A DNA stretch of 64,000 nucleotides, taken from contig NZ_AP025314.1 in NCBI RefSeq assembly GCF_036492835.1, forward strand, positions 496,001 to 560,000. Reading direction: 5' to 3'. The notes beneath the pieces were generated by a model. The model did not search any database, had not been told where the DNA came from, and saw nothing but the letters and a program-made list of their open reading frames with translations. Position numbers and translations under genes: made by a program. Shown here one piece after another: positions 37,990 to 51,913 of the stretch; positions within the stretch are counted from its first letter, which is position 1, and every line of letters begins with the position of its first letter. This DNA is from Fulvitalea axinellae (lineage in GTDB: Bacteria; Bacteroidota; Bacteroidia; Cytophagales; Cyclobacteriaceae).

Positions 37990-38979
37990 ATGGGTAACCG
38001 GATTTTAGAAAGTACGGAAGTTTTAGTAACAGGCGGGGCTGGATTTATCGGCTCGAACTTGATAGAAGCCTTATTAGCTCAAGGTAACAAAGTTACGTGC
38101 CTTGATAATTTTGCGACAGGTAAGCGTGAGAATATCGAATCGTTTCTCTCAAATCCAGCATTTCGCCTGATTGAAGGTGATATTCGTAACTTGAAAGACT
38201 GTAAAGAGGCTGTTAAAGGCGTAAAATATATTTTGCATCAAGCGGCTTTAGGTTCTGTTCCCCGTTCGATTAACGACCCAATCACTTCCAACGAAGTGAA
38301 CGTTTCTGGTTTCCTTAATATGTTGGTGGCCGCAAGGGATGAGGGCGTGAAGCGAATGGTTTATGCTGCTAGCTCATCGACTTACGGAGACCACCCAGGG
38401 CTCCCTAAAGTAGAGGGGAGAATAGGCAAACCTTTGTCGCCTTATGCGGTGACAAAATATGTGAATGAGCTTTATGCCGATGTTTTTGCCAAGACTTATG
38501 GTATAGAACTGATCGGTTTGAGATACTTTAACGTGTTTGGTCGTAGGCAGGATCCGTTTGGTGCTTATGCTGCGGTGATCCCGAAATTTGTAAAGGCTTT
38601 GTTAGACCATGAATCGCCAGTTTTAAACGGTGATGGGACCCATTCGCGTGATTTTACTTATGTGGATAATGTGGTTCAGGTTAATCAACTGGCTTGTTTA
38701 GCGGAAAATCCGGAAGCAGTGAATACTGTATATAATGTTGCCTGTGGTGAGAATACGGATTTGAATGAGTTGGTGGAGGGATTGAAAGAAAACCTTTCGA
38801 AGTTTGACCCTGAAGTAGCTAAAATCGACGCAGTTCACGGTCCGGAAAGACAAGGGGATGTCAAACACTCTTTGGCATCAATTGAAAAGGCGGAAAAGCT
38901 TTTGGGGTATAAGCCAAGCCATCTTGTGAAACAAGGATTGGAAGAAGCCTCGGAGTGGTATTATAAGAATTTGAAATAA
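37990..38979 (+). CDS. UDP-sugar 4-epimerase (WbpP/TviC-like)
   Basis: 329 residues, extended SDR family. Probably interconverts UDP-GlcNAc and UDP-GalNAc or the corresponding uronic acids. NAD loop [12 protein letters not shown] near 13-24, the catalytic SSSTYG near 128-133 and YAVTK near 153-157, then [10 protein letters not shown], which is characteristic of the WbpP/TviC group. It precedes a UDP-sugar dehydrogenase by 200 bases, the usual pair for UDP-GalNAcA. Confidence 0.88.
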   Translation: MGNRILESTEVLVTGGAGFIGSNLIEALLAQGNKVTCLDNFATGKRENIESFLSNPAFRLIEGDIRNLKDCKEAVKGVKYILHQAALGSVPRSINDPITSNEVNVSGFLNMLVAARDEGVKRMVYAASSSTYGDHPGLPKVEGRIGKPLSPYAVTKYVNELYADVFAKTYGIELIGLRYFNVFGRRQDPFGAYAAVIPKFVKALLDHESPVLNGDGTHSRDFTYVDNVVQVNQLACLAENPEAVNTVYNVACGENTDLNELVEGLKENLSKFDPEVAKIDAVHGPERQGDVKHSLASIEKAEKLLGYKPSHLVKQGLEEASEWYYKNLK

Positions 38980-39181
38980 AGCAAATAGAGTGTTGTCTTT
39001 GGTAGGTGTGAAATGTTGAATGAGGTCAATGTATCTCACTGCTCCACTTTAGATTTAAATATTGTTCAAATAAGAAAATTAACTCTAGACCTTTCGGTTT
39101 GAGGCGGACGCTAAAGTTGAATATGGACGTATTGACTTATGTTGTTTGCGGATATTACGGGTCAAAGACTATTTTTAGAAT

Positions 39182-40465
39182 ATGAGTGAAAAAACGATAG
39201 CGGTAATCGGATTAGGATATGTTGGATTGCCATTGGCGGTTGAATTCGGTAAAAAATATAAAACAATAGGATTCGATATAAACCAATCTCGAGTTGATGA
39301 GCTTAACTCGGGACATGATCGTACGTTGGAAGTAGCCGATTCATATTTGCAAGAGGTGATTAATGCGTCTACGGATGAAATCGGCATCAGCTTTTCGGCG
39401 AATGCCGATGAAATCAAGTCAGCGAATGTATTTATTATAACTGTACCGACTCCTACCGATAAGAATAACCGACCAGACCTTACGCCTTTATACAAGGCTA
39501 GTGAAACGGTAGGCAAAGTTTTGAAAGCCGGCGATATTGTAATTTACGAATCGACGGTATATCCGGGTGTTACAGAAGACGAGTGTGTTCCCGTTTTGGA
39601 GAAAACCTCGGGCTTGACATTTAATGAAGACTTTTTCTGTGGATACTCACCAGAGCGTATCAACCCGGGGGATAAAGAGCATACAGTAACGAAGATCCTC
39701 AAGGTTACGGCTGGATCGACTCCCGAAATAGGTAAGGTAGTTGATGATCTGTATAAATCCGTAATCGTAGCCGGAACCCATTTGGCGCCAACCATAAAGG
39801 TTGCTGAAGCAGCGAAAGTGATTGAGAACTCACAAAGAGATATAAACATCGCCTTTGTGAACGAATTGGCGAAGATCTTCAATAAGCTAGATATTGATAC
39901 ACAGGCAGTATTGGAAGCCGCTGGAACCAAGTGGAACTTCTTGCCTTTCCGTCCTGGTTTGGTTGGAGGTCATTGTATTGGAGTAGATCCTTATTACTTG
40001 GCGCAGAAAGCTCAGGAAGTGGGATACAATCCTGAGATCATTTTGGCTGGTCGTAGATTGAATGACGGCATGGGCGCATATGTAGCTCAGGAAGTAGTAA
40101 AACTGATGATCAAGAAAGGGCAGCGAATCAAAGACGCCTGTGTATTGGTTTTGGGGATCACCTTTAAAGAAAACTGTCCTGATATTCGCAATACCCGTGT
40201 TATTGATATCATCGAAGAGTTGAATACTTTTGGTTTAGCCATTGATATCTATGACCCTTGGGCGAATGCGGAAGAGGTGAAGCATGAGTATGGTTTGGAT
40301 TTGTTGCCGGAGTTGAATGGTGATAAGTATGATGCCGTGGTGCTTTCTGTTGCTCATGAGGAATTTAAAAAGGCACTTGATGTGGCCTCGCTGAAGAGTA
40401 CTGAGGGGATTCTCTATGATGTGAAGGGGGTGTTGAGTGAAGAAATTGTTGATGGTAGGCTTTAA
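39182..40465 (+). CDS. UDP-N-acetylglucosamine/galactosamine 6-dehydrogenase (TviB/WbpO-like)
   Basis: 427 residues. Oxidises the C6 hydroxyl of a UDP-HexNAc to a carboxylate with two NAD+. NAD loop [13 protein letters not shown] near 6-18, the clamp [19 protein letters not shown] around 153-171 (spread over two blocks), catalytic Cys in [13 protein letters not shown] near 264-276, and the C-terminal UDP-binding domain starting around 315. With the epimerase just upstream it would supply UDP-GalNAcA or a similar uronic acid. Confidence 0.9.
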   Translation: MSEKTIAVIGLGYVGLPLAVEFGKKYKTIGFDINQSRVDELNSGHDRTLEVADSYLQEVINASTDEIGISFSANADEIKSANVFIITVPTPTDKNNRPDLTPLYKASETVGKVLKAGDIVIYESTVYPGVTEDECVPVLEKTSGLTFNEDFFCGYSPERINPGDKEHTVTKILKVTAGSTPEIGKVVDDLYKSVIVAGTHLAPTIKVAEAAKVIENSQRDINIAFVNELAKIFNKLDIDTQAVLEAAGTKWNFLPFRPGLVGGHCIGVDPYYLAQKAQEVGYNPEIILAGRRLNDGMGAYVAQEVVKLMIKKGQRIKDACVLVLGITFKENCPDIRNTRVIDIIEELNTFGLAIDIYDPWANAEEVKHEYGLDLLPELNGDKYDAVVLSVAHEEFKKALDVASLKSTEGILYDVKGVLSEEIVDGRL

Positions 40466-40680
40466 TATTATGTGGTTCATTGTCGTTCTGTACCCTCTTG
40501 GTTTTGGGTAAAAACCACAGTGATCTAAGCTACATGTTTTTTGGCTGATTGAGGTTCTGAAGTATGATTTTAGGTGGTATTTATAGTGATACTAAAAACT
40601 TATTGCTACATAATCGTCGTTTAAATAGAACTGATCTCGACTTTTGAAATAGAGTCATCTGGATCATGAAAAAATATAAA

Positions 40681-40726
40681 AAGGTTGCAGGTATTTGAGT
40701 TTACCAAACACCAAAACTGCAACCTT
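40681..40726. repeat. 10-bp inverted repeat beside the IS relic
   Basis: aaggttgcag at 40681-40690 is the exact reverse complement of 40717-40726, with a 26-base AT-rich loop. It lies just before the recognisable start of the dead transposase gene. It may be a remnant of the element end or a hairpin that stops transcription from the dehydrogenase gene. Confidence 0.45.
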
Positions 40727-40728
40727 CC

Positions 40729-41491
40729 GTGTACCAGATATATCACAAGTATCCCCTCAGAAGTACGATAGCGAACGAAATTTTGTCTCATCTCACGGTC
40801 GCAACAAGAGGGTTTGTTAGTCATGCTGATTTGAGTGAGATAGTCATTGTATCCTGTATAAGCTCAAGGCTAATGTTCAATGGCATATGCTTCCCGTGTG
40901 TATGTTTTTTACGGCCAAACTTTTGAACTATAAAGTTGTTAGTAAGTGATTTAGGCGGTGGAGCGTACTCGGCCACTGGAAAAAGGCTTGGACTGGGGTT
41001 CTACTGAAATATTCGGGGTTTTCGGATCTCTCTGCACCGATCTTGACGGAAGCCACGCTGTGCCAGGGCTCTGCGGGCGGGGAGGTGGTGGGGTACTAAG
41101 GACGATAAAAGGCCAAGATGACAAGCGACATTTACCTGATCGACAGCAAGGTGTTCCGTTGGCTATGTCCCGTCCGGAAGCGGGCAACCGTAATGACAAC
41201 ATGCACAACATAGGGAACTCGGTTGAGACGATTGTTAAGACTCTTTACAGAGCTAGAATCAGCGTGGACGGCCTGTTTCTCAATGCCGACGCCGGATTTG
41301 ACGGGGAAAAGCTTCGAATGGTGGCCTTTCACTACGGAATTAACCTTTATATCCCTAATAAAGCCTCCGATCATTTCGATATCCTGGACGATCAACTTCA
41401 CAAAGAGCGCTATTTCATAGAAAGGCCCAACGCTTGGCTGGATAGTTACAGGTCCTTGCTTAACCATTTCGAGATCACTATATCAAGCTGA
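40729..41491 (+). pseudogene. Degenerate IS5-family transposase
   Basis: Pieces of an IS5-type transposase follow each other in different frames. Start piece from 40729 (MYQIYHKYPL, RGFVSHADL), then in the next frame VQWHMLPVCMFF from about 40875, an in-frame stop near 40949, FRRWSVLGHWKKAW, then after another shift DLDGSHA near 41041 (first catalytic Asp region) and, from about 41130, HLPDRQQGVPLAMS, VDGLFLNADAGFD (second Asp) and ERYFIERPNAWLDSYRSLLNHFE with the DDE glutamate, ending at a stop. At least three frameshifts and stops make it inactive. It marks the left edge of the AT-rich capsule genes. Confidence 0.88.
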
Positions 41492-41596
41492 GAAGGGCGA
41501 AACTATCTCTCTTTCATTGTAATTGGTCTTTGAAAGATCATGAAAAGAAATAAGTTCTTATTAGGAATTATATTGATGTTAAGTGATTGAAGGTTA

Positions 41597-42883
41597 GTGA
41601 GTCTTTTCATCTGTGACTCACGTTATAATGTCTTTAAAAAATTGATTTTGAAATATTCACTTAGTTTGTTTTCCAAGAGTTTGATTGTAAGGGATTATCT
41701 CTGGCGATTACTTCAGTATTTATCTAAAACACTTATTTTAATTGTTTTTAACTTTTATGCGGCTAGCATTTTATCGCCAGAAGGTTATGGGGAAGTTGTA
41801 TATGTTTTGGCTTTAGTTGGTATAGTTGAGATGTTTGCAAACTTTGGCCTTTCTGCGACTTGCTTGAAAAAGTGTGCGGAATATACAAAACAAGGGACCA
41901 ATAGGGAAATATCGACATTAGTATTTTCGGTATCTGTTTTTTCTACTATCGTATCTTTTGTTGGTTTTGTTATACTATCGTTCTTGTTCACAAGTTCTTC
42001 TGTGAATATTTTATATTTACTGCCATATCTTCTCTCTTTGCCATTAATATCCGTTTTAGATGGGATGTATGTTGGAATGGGGAGGTTTAAAGAGGTATCT
42101 CGTTCAACTGTTATTCCTACACTAATATCGGCTCTGATTGGTTTTTTCCTGATATCGTATTTTGGGATAAAAGGGCTCTTGTTGTCATACTCTTTTTACA
42201 ACGTTTTGTTACTCTGTTTCTATATATACAAAACATCCTTCTCTGAGTATAGGTTCTCATTACAGATTGTGAGAGATGTCTTACGATACTCTATAATTGT
42301 TGGGCTAGGTTCACTTTCTTTTTTTCTTTATTCACGAGTGGACGTGTTCATTCTGGAATATTTTTCCTTTACCAAAGAAATTGGCTATTATGAGTTAGTG
42401 ATGAAATCGTTTCAATTATTGGTCTTACCCGTTATAATGTTAGGGCAAGTAGTAAGCCCTAAAGCTGTTCGGGATAAGGACGATTTGAGAAGATTGAGTA
42501 AATATTATCAACATATACCAAGTTTTTTATTTATAGGCTCTTTATTTTTGATTTGTATACTTTTTTTTCTAGGACCAATATTGATTCAGAGCTATTTAAA
42601 TGCGTATTATACGCAGGACTTTTTACTTATTTTCAATGTTTTATTGTTAGTTTTACCTTTGAAATTCATAGGAGTATACATGACTAACGGGGTTATAACT
42701 CCGTTAGGATATGCTAAATTATTGACAATAACTACGTTTTTCTTCGGTGTATGTAATGTTTTTTTTGATTTTATTCTGATTGAGAGATATGGGTTTATTG
42801 GGGTTTTTTACGCGACTTTAATTTGTCATAATGCTAATATTATGTCTCAATATGTGCTTTTTCGAATAAAAATAAAAAAATAG
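41597..42883 (+). CDS. Wzx-type polysaccharide flippase
   Basis: 428 residues with about twelve membrane helices and very high AT content. Translocates undecaprenyl-linked repeat units across the inner membrane. Pattern near the start (ILSPEGYGEVVYVLALVGIVE, then LGLSATCLKKCAEY-like segments) is that of the MATE-like polysaccharide transporters. The start at GTG 41597 is uncertain; TTG codons around 41642 would remove 15 residues ahead of the first helix. First gene of the AT-rich, tightly packed block. Confidence 0.85.
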   Translation: MSLFICDSRYNVFKKLILKYSLSLFSKSLIVRDYLWRLLQYLSKTLILIVFNFYAASILSPEGYGEVVYVLALVGIVEMFANFGLSATCLKKCAEYTKQGTNREISTLVFSVSVFSTIVSFVGFVILSFLFTSSSVNILYLLPYLLSLPLISVLDGMYVGMGRFKEVSRSTVIPTLISALIGFFLISYFGIKGLLLSYSFYNVLLLCFYIYKTSFSEYRFSLQIVRDVLRYSIIVGLGSLSFFLYSRVDVFILEYFSFTKEIGYYELVMKSFQLLVLPVIMLGQVVSPKAVRDKDDLRRLSKYYQHIPSFLFIGSLFLICILFFLGPILIQSYLNAYYTQDFLLIFNVLLLVLPLKFIGVYMTNGVITPLGYAKLLTITTFFFGVCNVFFDFILIERYGFIGVFYATLICHNANIMSQYVLFRIKIKK

Positions 42884-42918
42884 AATTTTATTCGAAGTTT
42901 AGAAAGTTGTAAACAGCT

Positions 42919-44205
42919 ATGATAGAATTCATTAAAAAGAAAATTAAGTCGATAGAATTTATTTCAGATTTTTATAGGACTATAAGGTATGCTTGTTTTA
43001 GGTATTTTATAAGAAGAAAATTTCAAGACTACTATACAAGTTTAGGTATTCGTGAAGTAATACTCCCTAATAAAAAGGAAGGCATTAGCTCTTTTTTTGG
43101 TTATTATAATATAAGTCCTTGGAATTTACAGGGCGATATTATCTTTGGTGAAAGTGTGGCTAGTGTAGAACCTCGAGGGAGTCTCTGTTATGATTTGAAT
43201 ATCAAACTATATAATTCTAAATCAGGTAGAATAGAAACAGTAGCTAAGACTAGAGCGTGGAATTGGCAACAAGGAGCGATGTTACAATGGCTAGGAGGGG
43301 CAAATAATAAAATCATTTTTAATGATTATGAGAGCGGTAAAGGTTATAGGTCAAGGATAATAAACCTACAAACGAACGAAGAAGAGACGATTGATTTTCC
43401 AATTTATTCAGTGTCTTCTGACGGAAGATTTGCATTGACATTAAGTTTTGAACGACTGGCTGTGATGCGCCCTGATTATGGGTATTTTAATCATGACATT
43501 GAGAGTTTTAATTTTTTATCCTTAAGTGATGGTATTAGTAGGATAGACCTGTCTACTAACAGATGTCATCAGATAATAAGTTTAAAAGAGCTCACAAATT
43601 TTATGCCTTGTGAGAGTATGACAGGCGCTACCCATAAAGTTAACCATGTAGACATCTCTCCAAATGGGAAGCGAGCCATGTTTTTACATAGGTGGATTGG
43701 ACCCAAGGGACGTTTTACAAGGTTGATGACTTGTAATGTTGATGGTTCAGGGCTATACTTACTTTGTGACACGGGAATGGTTTCTCATTGTTGTTGGGAG
43801 GGCAATGAGAGAATTATAGGGTTTTGTAAATCCATTACAGGACTAGATCACTATGTTCGATTTGAAGATAAAAAAGGTGAATTAGAAATAGTTGCACAAG
43901 AACTTTTGACTTCAGACGGACACCCATCTGTGAGCCCTGATGGTAAGTGGATGCTGACAGATACATACCCAGGACTGGACAGGATGTCAGGATTGTACTT
44001 GCTCTGTCTAAAAGGAAATAAGAAGGGGAGATTGATAAGGTTAGGGGAGTTTTATCAACCGTTAAAATTTGTGGGCGAAAATAGGGTCGATTTACATCCG
44101 AAATGGAGTAAGGATGGACGGTTTGTGGGGATAGACTCTGCTCATACGGGAAAAAGGGGCTTTCATGTTTATCATTTAGAAGAGGAAGTTTTTGATGAAG
44201 CCTAA
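42919..44205 (+). CDS. Beta-propeller protein of the polysaccharide cluster, paralog A
   Basis: 428 residues, no signal peptide; residues 1-35 form a basic amphipathic stretch that may touch the membrane. The rest has repeated short strands with SPDGK/SxDGR turns (e.g. 246-251, 339-343, 396-401), as in TolB/PD40 propellers. It shares with the protein at 47862 a set of exact or near-exact motifs: FFGYY 59-63, NWQQG 115-119, RPDYGY 184-189, HKVNH 239-243, HRWI 257-260, SHCCW 289-293, DGHPS 333-337, DLHP 391-394. The His-rich set recalls metal-binding propellers such as oligogalacturonate lyases (PL22), but a lyase role in the cytoplasm is unproven. Its end overlaps the next glycosyltransferase gene by 11 bases. 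Confidence 0.7.
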   Translation: MIEFIKKKIKSIEFISDFYRTIRYACFRYFIRRKFQDYYTSLGIREVILPNKKEGISSFFGYYNISPWNLQGDIIFGESVASVEPRGSLCYDLNIKLYNSKSGRIETVAKTRAWNWQQGAMLQWLGGANNKIIFNDYESGKGYRSRIINLQTNEEETIDFPIYSVSSDGRFALTLSFERLAVMRPDYGYFNHDIESFNFLSLSDGISRIDLSTNRCHQIISLKELTNFMPCESMTGATHKVNHVDISPNGKRAMFLHRWIGPKGRFTRLMTCNVDGSGLYLLCDTGMVSHCCWEGNERIIGFCKSITGLDHYVRFEDKKGELEIVAQELLTSDGHPSVSPDGKWMLTDTYPGLDRMSGLYLLCLKGNKKGRLIRLGEFYQPLKFVGENRVDLHPKWSKDGRFVGIDSAHTGKRGFHVYHLEEEVFDEA

Positions 44206-45265
44206 ATTATTATACATATCGAGCACCCAATTTGGATATCATACGATTTCATTAAACTATGTCCGATATTTGAAGTCCCAGTTTGATATTGTATTTGTGT
44301 GCAATGATGAAGGGAAAGATAGGATTAATGAGAAAGGTATTGATGTAATATATTCGGTAGGCGAAAGACGGATTAAACGAGTGTTCTCTTTTTTAGCATT
44401 GATATGGGCTGTGAGCAGAAAACATCAGTTTAGTCTGATATATATTGTATATTTTAGATACGCATTCGTATTAAGATTCCTTTTGTGGCAAAAGGTGTTA
44501 ATCCTAGATATTAGATCAGCAGAAATAAAAAATAATAAATTCAAAAAGAGTTTGTTAGACCATTTGTTAAGGTTTACAGCTTTTGTCTTTCCAATCAATA
44601 CCATTATTTCAGAATCCCTTGCAAAGGAATTGCGTCTGAAGAGTGGTAAATATCATGTTCTGCCCCTTGGGGCTAATAAGGTTGATGGTGGAGAAAGAAG
44701 TTTGTCAACACCCAGACTTCTTTATGTAGGGACTTTAAATATGAGGAGTATTGAGAAAACCTTATATGGTTTTTCGAAATTATTGAAGCAAACTTCTGAA
44801 GCAGAATATTACATTGTTGGGACTGGTTCTTTGGAAGATGTGAATAGAATTAATGTTGAAATAGCTAGTTTAGGCATTGAGAAGCATGTGCATCTCCTTG
44901 GGCAGATTCCATATGATAATCTGCGAGATTATTTTTTGAAAGCCAACATAGGAGTCTCTTATGTGCCAAAAATGGCGTATTTTGAAAATCAACCACCGAC
45001 AAAGACATTTGAATATATTTTATCAGGATTACCAGTTATTGCTACTTCAACTGTTGAGAACCAGAAAATTGTATCTAATTCAAATGGAGTTTTAGTGGAG
45101 GACTCTAAGGTCGCCTTTTCTGAAGGCTTATTAGCTTTATGGAAGATAAGAGAAAAGTTCTCTACTGAAGAAGTAGTGAAGTCGTGTGAGTTTGCCACAT
45201 ATGAGAATATCGTTAATAATAATTTTGCTCCTTTTCTTAAAGGCAGAATAGTTGAGAATAGTTGA
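44195..45265 (+). CDS. Glycosyltransferase, GT4-like
   Basis: 356 residues from the ATG at 44195. Probable retaining GT-B enzyme adding a sugar to the lipid-linked repeat unit. N-terminal domain with LLYISSTQFGYH, C-terminal Rossmann part with LLYVGTLNMRSIEKTL, EYYIVGTGSLEDV, HLLGQIPYDNLRDYF and the nucleotide-sugar site in GVSYVPKMAYFENQPPTKTFEYILSGLPVIAT (two blocks, conserved E in FEY). Starts within the end of the beta-propeller gene and overlaps the frame of the next gene only outside its preferred start, so translation is probably coupled. Confidence 0.85.
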   Translation: MKPKLLYISSTQFGYHTISLNYVRYLKSQFDIVFVCNDEGKDRINEKGIDVIYSVGERRIKRVFSFLALIWAVSRKHQFSLIYIVYFRYAFVLRFLLWQKVLILDIRSAEIKNNKFKKSLLDHLLRFTAFVFPINTIISESLAKELRLKSGKYHVLPLGANKVDGGERSLSTPRLLYVGTLNMRSIEKTLYGFSKLLKQTSEAEYYIVGTGSLEDVNRINVEIASLGIEKHVHLLGQIPYDNLRDYFLKANIGVSYVPKMAYFENQPPTKTFEYILSGLPVIATSTVENQKIVSNSNGVLVEDSKVAFSEGLLALWKIREKFSTEEVVKSCEFATYENIVNNNFAPFLKGRIVENS

Positions 45266-45266
45266 A

Positions 45267-46699
45267 ATGCCGATAAATAACTTTAGAATTTTTATTCTCA
45301 CATATTTATCAATACTATTGGGTTGTATTGGATTACTTTTCTTCCTGAGACAGGAATATAGTTGGCTTTTTGTTTATAAATATGTTGAATATTTTCTTTT
45401 AGTTAACCTACTGCTGGTGGGATATTCTCACTTAAGGAATGGAAAGATTACTTTACTTTGGATCTTCACATTGTCCTTTGTCGTTAAATTTGCGTATGCA
45501 AATTTATTGTATTTTCAGTTTCTATATTTGCAAGGTGCGCCCTTTCAGGCAGGTGCCCAATTTGATGAGTTCACATATTATACGTTTTCTAAGGTATTTG
45601 CTTCCAAAGACTCGTACGACATCTTTTTGATGGCTGATTTACTTGATTTTCCTGTAAATTATTTAGGATATCCATATGTGATGGCTCTTCTTTACAGAAT
45701 GTTTGGAGTCTCGACTTATTGGCATGTTTTAGTCAATCCATTAGTTATGTCATTGGCTGTTTTGTGCTTTTATTCTTTTTTTAAACGAGTCTTTAGCTTT
45801 ACAAAATCCGAAAATAGATTACTGGTAGCCTGTTTGATCTTTTCAGCAAACCTAATGTATTTTTCAGGACTTAACCTCAAAGATTCTTTCTTGTTGTTTT
45901 TAGTCGGGTTATGTTTTGAAATAATGGCTAGGAGCTTCTTTGGGAAATATAAGGTTCGCATATGTTTCTTATTGCTCCCACCCTTACTATTGTTAATGTT
46001 CTTCTTTCGTGTTCAATATGCTGTCTTAATGGTCGTATTTCTATTGATGTTTATATTCTTTACGACCAAGAAAAAAAGAGGGGGATTCAACAAAAAACAC
46101 CTTTTATTCTGGTTCTGTTTGCCTGTAGTTACTTTTGTTGTTTTGGGTGAATTTGAGGTAGAGTTTATTACTCATTTTTTTTCACCAGAATTTGTTTCGA
46201 TGCAGTTTGAACGATTCTCTAAATGGAATTTGTTTAAAAGTGTATCTCCTATTCAGTTAATGGGAGCTTTGCCTTTTTTACCGTTAGTATTCCTGTTGCC
46301 ATTGCCGATTTTAGCTGATATACCAAGTTCTAGTGGATCAATGGCTTATACAACAGAAGTTTTTAAGGTACCAATAGATATTGAATTAAGTGTTGTGTAC
46401 ATAGTTGTACTACTGGGAGGGTTCCGTTGGTTTGTGTATTATCGAAAAAAAGAAACATTCAGAAAACCGCAGATAAAGATTTTTTTTTGCATTCTGTTAA
46501 TGGTCATAATATCTCTTTTGGTTACAAATTATATCACATACGAACGGCATAGATTATTGTTGACGGTTTTGACATTACCTTTATTTGTTAAATCTATAAG
46601 ATATTTTAATCAACGTACTCTCTATATTCTAGCTACTTTCTTATTAGTGGTAATGACATTCTCATATACTGTGGTACGTTTATACGGGAGGGGGCTTTT

Positions 46700-46703
<4 letters not shown>
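45267..46703 (+). CDS. Multi-pass membrane protein, probable Wzy-type polymerase
   Basis: 478 residues from the ATG at 45267. About eleven or twelve membrane helices with a longer loop between residues 75 and 130 containing AGAQFDEFTYYTF and another near 295-345. The layout and its place between glycosyltransferases and the flippase suggest the O-unit polymerase; Wzy proteins have little sequence conservation, so the call rests on topology and context. A membrane glycosyltransferase of the ArnT/PMT type (an early Asp-Glu in the first large loop) is the main alternative. Overlaps the next gene by 4 bases. Confidence 0.65.
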
Positions 46704-50098
<3,395 letters not shown>

Positions 50099-50102
50099 AT
50101 TG

Positions 50103-51344
50103 ATGAAAATTCCCTTTTCCCCCCCTTATATAGATCAAGATGTTATCGATTCGGTTTCAGAATCGTTGAGTTCTGGTTGGATTACAACAGGCCCTAAAGT
50201 CAAGGCTTTAGAGGAGTTGGTGCAGGAGCAAACCGGGGCAAAGCGTACCCTATGCGTAAACTCAGCTACTTCAGGTCTAATGTTATCCCTGAAATGGTTT
50301 GGCGTTGGGTCTGGTGATGAGGTAATCATTCCCGCTTATACGTATGCAGCGACCGCTCTTGCGGTTATTCATGTAGGAGCGACACCTGTAATGGTTGATG
50401 TCGAAGATGACTTTAATGTTTCGATTTCAGCTATAGAAAATGCCGTCACGGAGAAAACCAAGGCCATTGTGCCTGTTGACTTTTCAGGTTGGCCTTGTGA
50501 TTACGGTGCCTTACAAAATCTGGTGACAAAGGTATCTATAAGGGATAAGTTTTGCCCTAATTCAGACAAGCAGAAAGCGTTAGGGCGAATTTTGTTGTTG
50601 GCTGACGCTGCGCACTCGATTGGAGCTACTTATAAAGGTAGAAATTCAGGGACTTTGGCGGACCTCACGGTGTTTTCGTTTCATGCAGTCAAGAATATAA
50701 CTACCGCCGAGGGTGGGGCGGTCTGTATTGCCTTGCCTGAGCCATTTGATTGCGGATCAGAGTATGCTTTGATGCGTTTGATGACACTAAATGGACAGAC
50801 TAAGGATGCTTTTACAAAAACAAAGGCAGGGGGCTGGAAATATGATATCGTACTGCCGGGGATGAAGATCAATATGCCAGATGTTTGTGCCTCAATAGGA
50901 TTAGCACAGTTACGTAAATATCCAAGCTTATTATTGCCGGAAAGGAAAAGGGTTGCCGAATTTTATGTGGATAACTTTCGGCAATATGACTGGGCGTTAA
51001 TTCCACCACTTAGAGGTCAAGAATCAGAATCTTCTTATCATGTTTTCGCATTGAGAATCGAGGGAATAACCGAAGTTCAGCGAGATGAAATGATTCGTTT
51101 GATTTCTGAAAAAGGTGTTGCTGTGAACGTACACTTTACCCCTCTTCCAATGCTGTCTTTGTTTAAGGAAATGGGATTTAAGATTTCTGGTTATCCTCAA
51201 GCCTATGCGAATTACAGTAAAGAGATCTCTTTGCCTATTTATCCGCAATTGACAGAGGATGAGCTGGCTTATATTGTGGGGTCTGTAGCAGAGGCGTATT
51301 CATGTGTAGTATTGGAAAAGGAAGAGAGTGAAGCGGGTATTTGA
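50103..51344 (+). CDS. DegT/DnrJ/EryC1-type sugar aminotransferase
   Basis: 413 residues from the ATG at 50103 (a TTG lies directly before it). PLP enzyme that aminates a 4-keto sugar on a nucleotide carrier. Visible: FSPPYIDQDVIDSV at the start, WITTGPKVKALE, NSATSGLML, PAYTYAATA, ADAAHSIGA near 178-186, and FHAVKNITTAEGG with the PLP lysine near 205. With the 4,6-dehydratase at 51914 it would make a 4-amino sugar such as a bacillosamine precursor. Overlaps the next gene by 17 bases. Confidence 0.9.
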   Translation: MKIPFSPPYIDQDVIDSVSESLSSGWITTGPKVKALEELVQEQTGAKRTLCVNSATSGLMLSLKWFGVGSGDEVIIPAYTYAATALAVIHVGATPVMVDVEDDFNVSISAIENAVTEKTKAIVPVDFSGWPCDYGALQNLVTKVSIRDKFCPNSDKQKALGRILLLADAAHSIGATYKGRNSGTLADLTVFSFHAVKNITTAEGGAVCIALPEPFDCGSEYALMRLMTLNGQTKDAFTKTKAGGWKYDIVLPGMKINMPDVCASIGLAQLRKYPSLLLPERKRVAEFYVDNFRQYDWALIPPLRGQESESSYHVFALRIEGITEVQRDEMIRLISEKGVAVNVHFTPLPMLSLFKEMGFKISGYPQAYANYSKEISLPIYPQLTEDELAYIVGSVAEAYSCVVLEKEESEAGI

Positions 51345-51912
51345 TTTTGTGAGTGCTTTTATTGGCCTGATATTTCTGTCGCCGGTATTTTTGATGTTGG
51401 CTATTTGGATTAAGTTGGATTCAGAAGGGCCTGTGTTTTATCGGCAAGTACGTGTCGGCCGGAACGGAATAGATTTTAGAATCTATAAGTTTCGCAGTAT
51501 GCGTGTAGGGTCGGATAAGAAGGGGTTGTTGACGGTAGGGGAACAGGATAACCGGATTACAGGTTCAGGTTCATTTATCCGTAAATATAAACTGGATGAA
51601 TTGGCTCAGCTGATCAACGTTTTGTTTGGAGATATGAGCTTGGTTGGACCTAGACCGGAAGTTAGGAGGTATGTGGACCTATACTCGACAGAGCAACTGA
51701 AGGTATTGTCTGTTCGCCCAGGAATCACAGATATAGCTTCGATTGAGTATATGAATGAAAATGCTTTATTGGCAGGCTCTGATGATCCGGAAAAGTTATA
51801 TGTGGAGAAGGTGATGCCTGAGAAGTTGTCGTTAAATTTAGACTATATCAGAACAAGAAGCTTTGTGAGTGATATAGGTCTTATTTTCGAAACGATTTTC
51901 AAGATAGGATAA
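51328..51912 (+). CDS. Phosphoglycosyl transferase (PglC/WcaJ-type initiating enzyme)
   Basis: 194 residues with a GTG start. Moves a sugar phosphate onto undecaprenyl phosphate to begin the repeat unit. One N-terminal re-entrant hydrophobic helix (about 5-28), EGPVFYRQVRVGRNG near 33-47, YKFRSMR near 54-60, KLDELAQLINVLFGDMSLVGPRPE spread over 86-110 with the catalytic Asp-Glu pair, and RPGITD near 131-136. Its length is that of the minimal monotopic form. It sits between the aminotransferase and the dehydratase, as in bacillosamine pathways. Confidence 0.92.
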   Translation: MKRVFDFVSAFIGLIFLSPVFLMLAIWIKLDSEGPVFYRQVRVGRNGIDFRIYKFRSMRVGSDKKGLLTVGEQDNRITGSGSFIRKYKLDELAQLINVLFGDMSLVGPRPEVRRYVDLYSTEQLKVLSVRPGITDIASIEYMNENALLAGSDDPEKLYVEKVMPEKLSLNLDYIRTRSFVSDIGLIFETIFKIG

Positions 51913-51913
51913 A

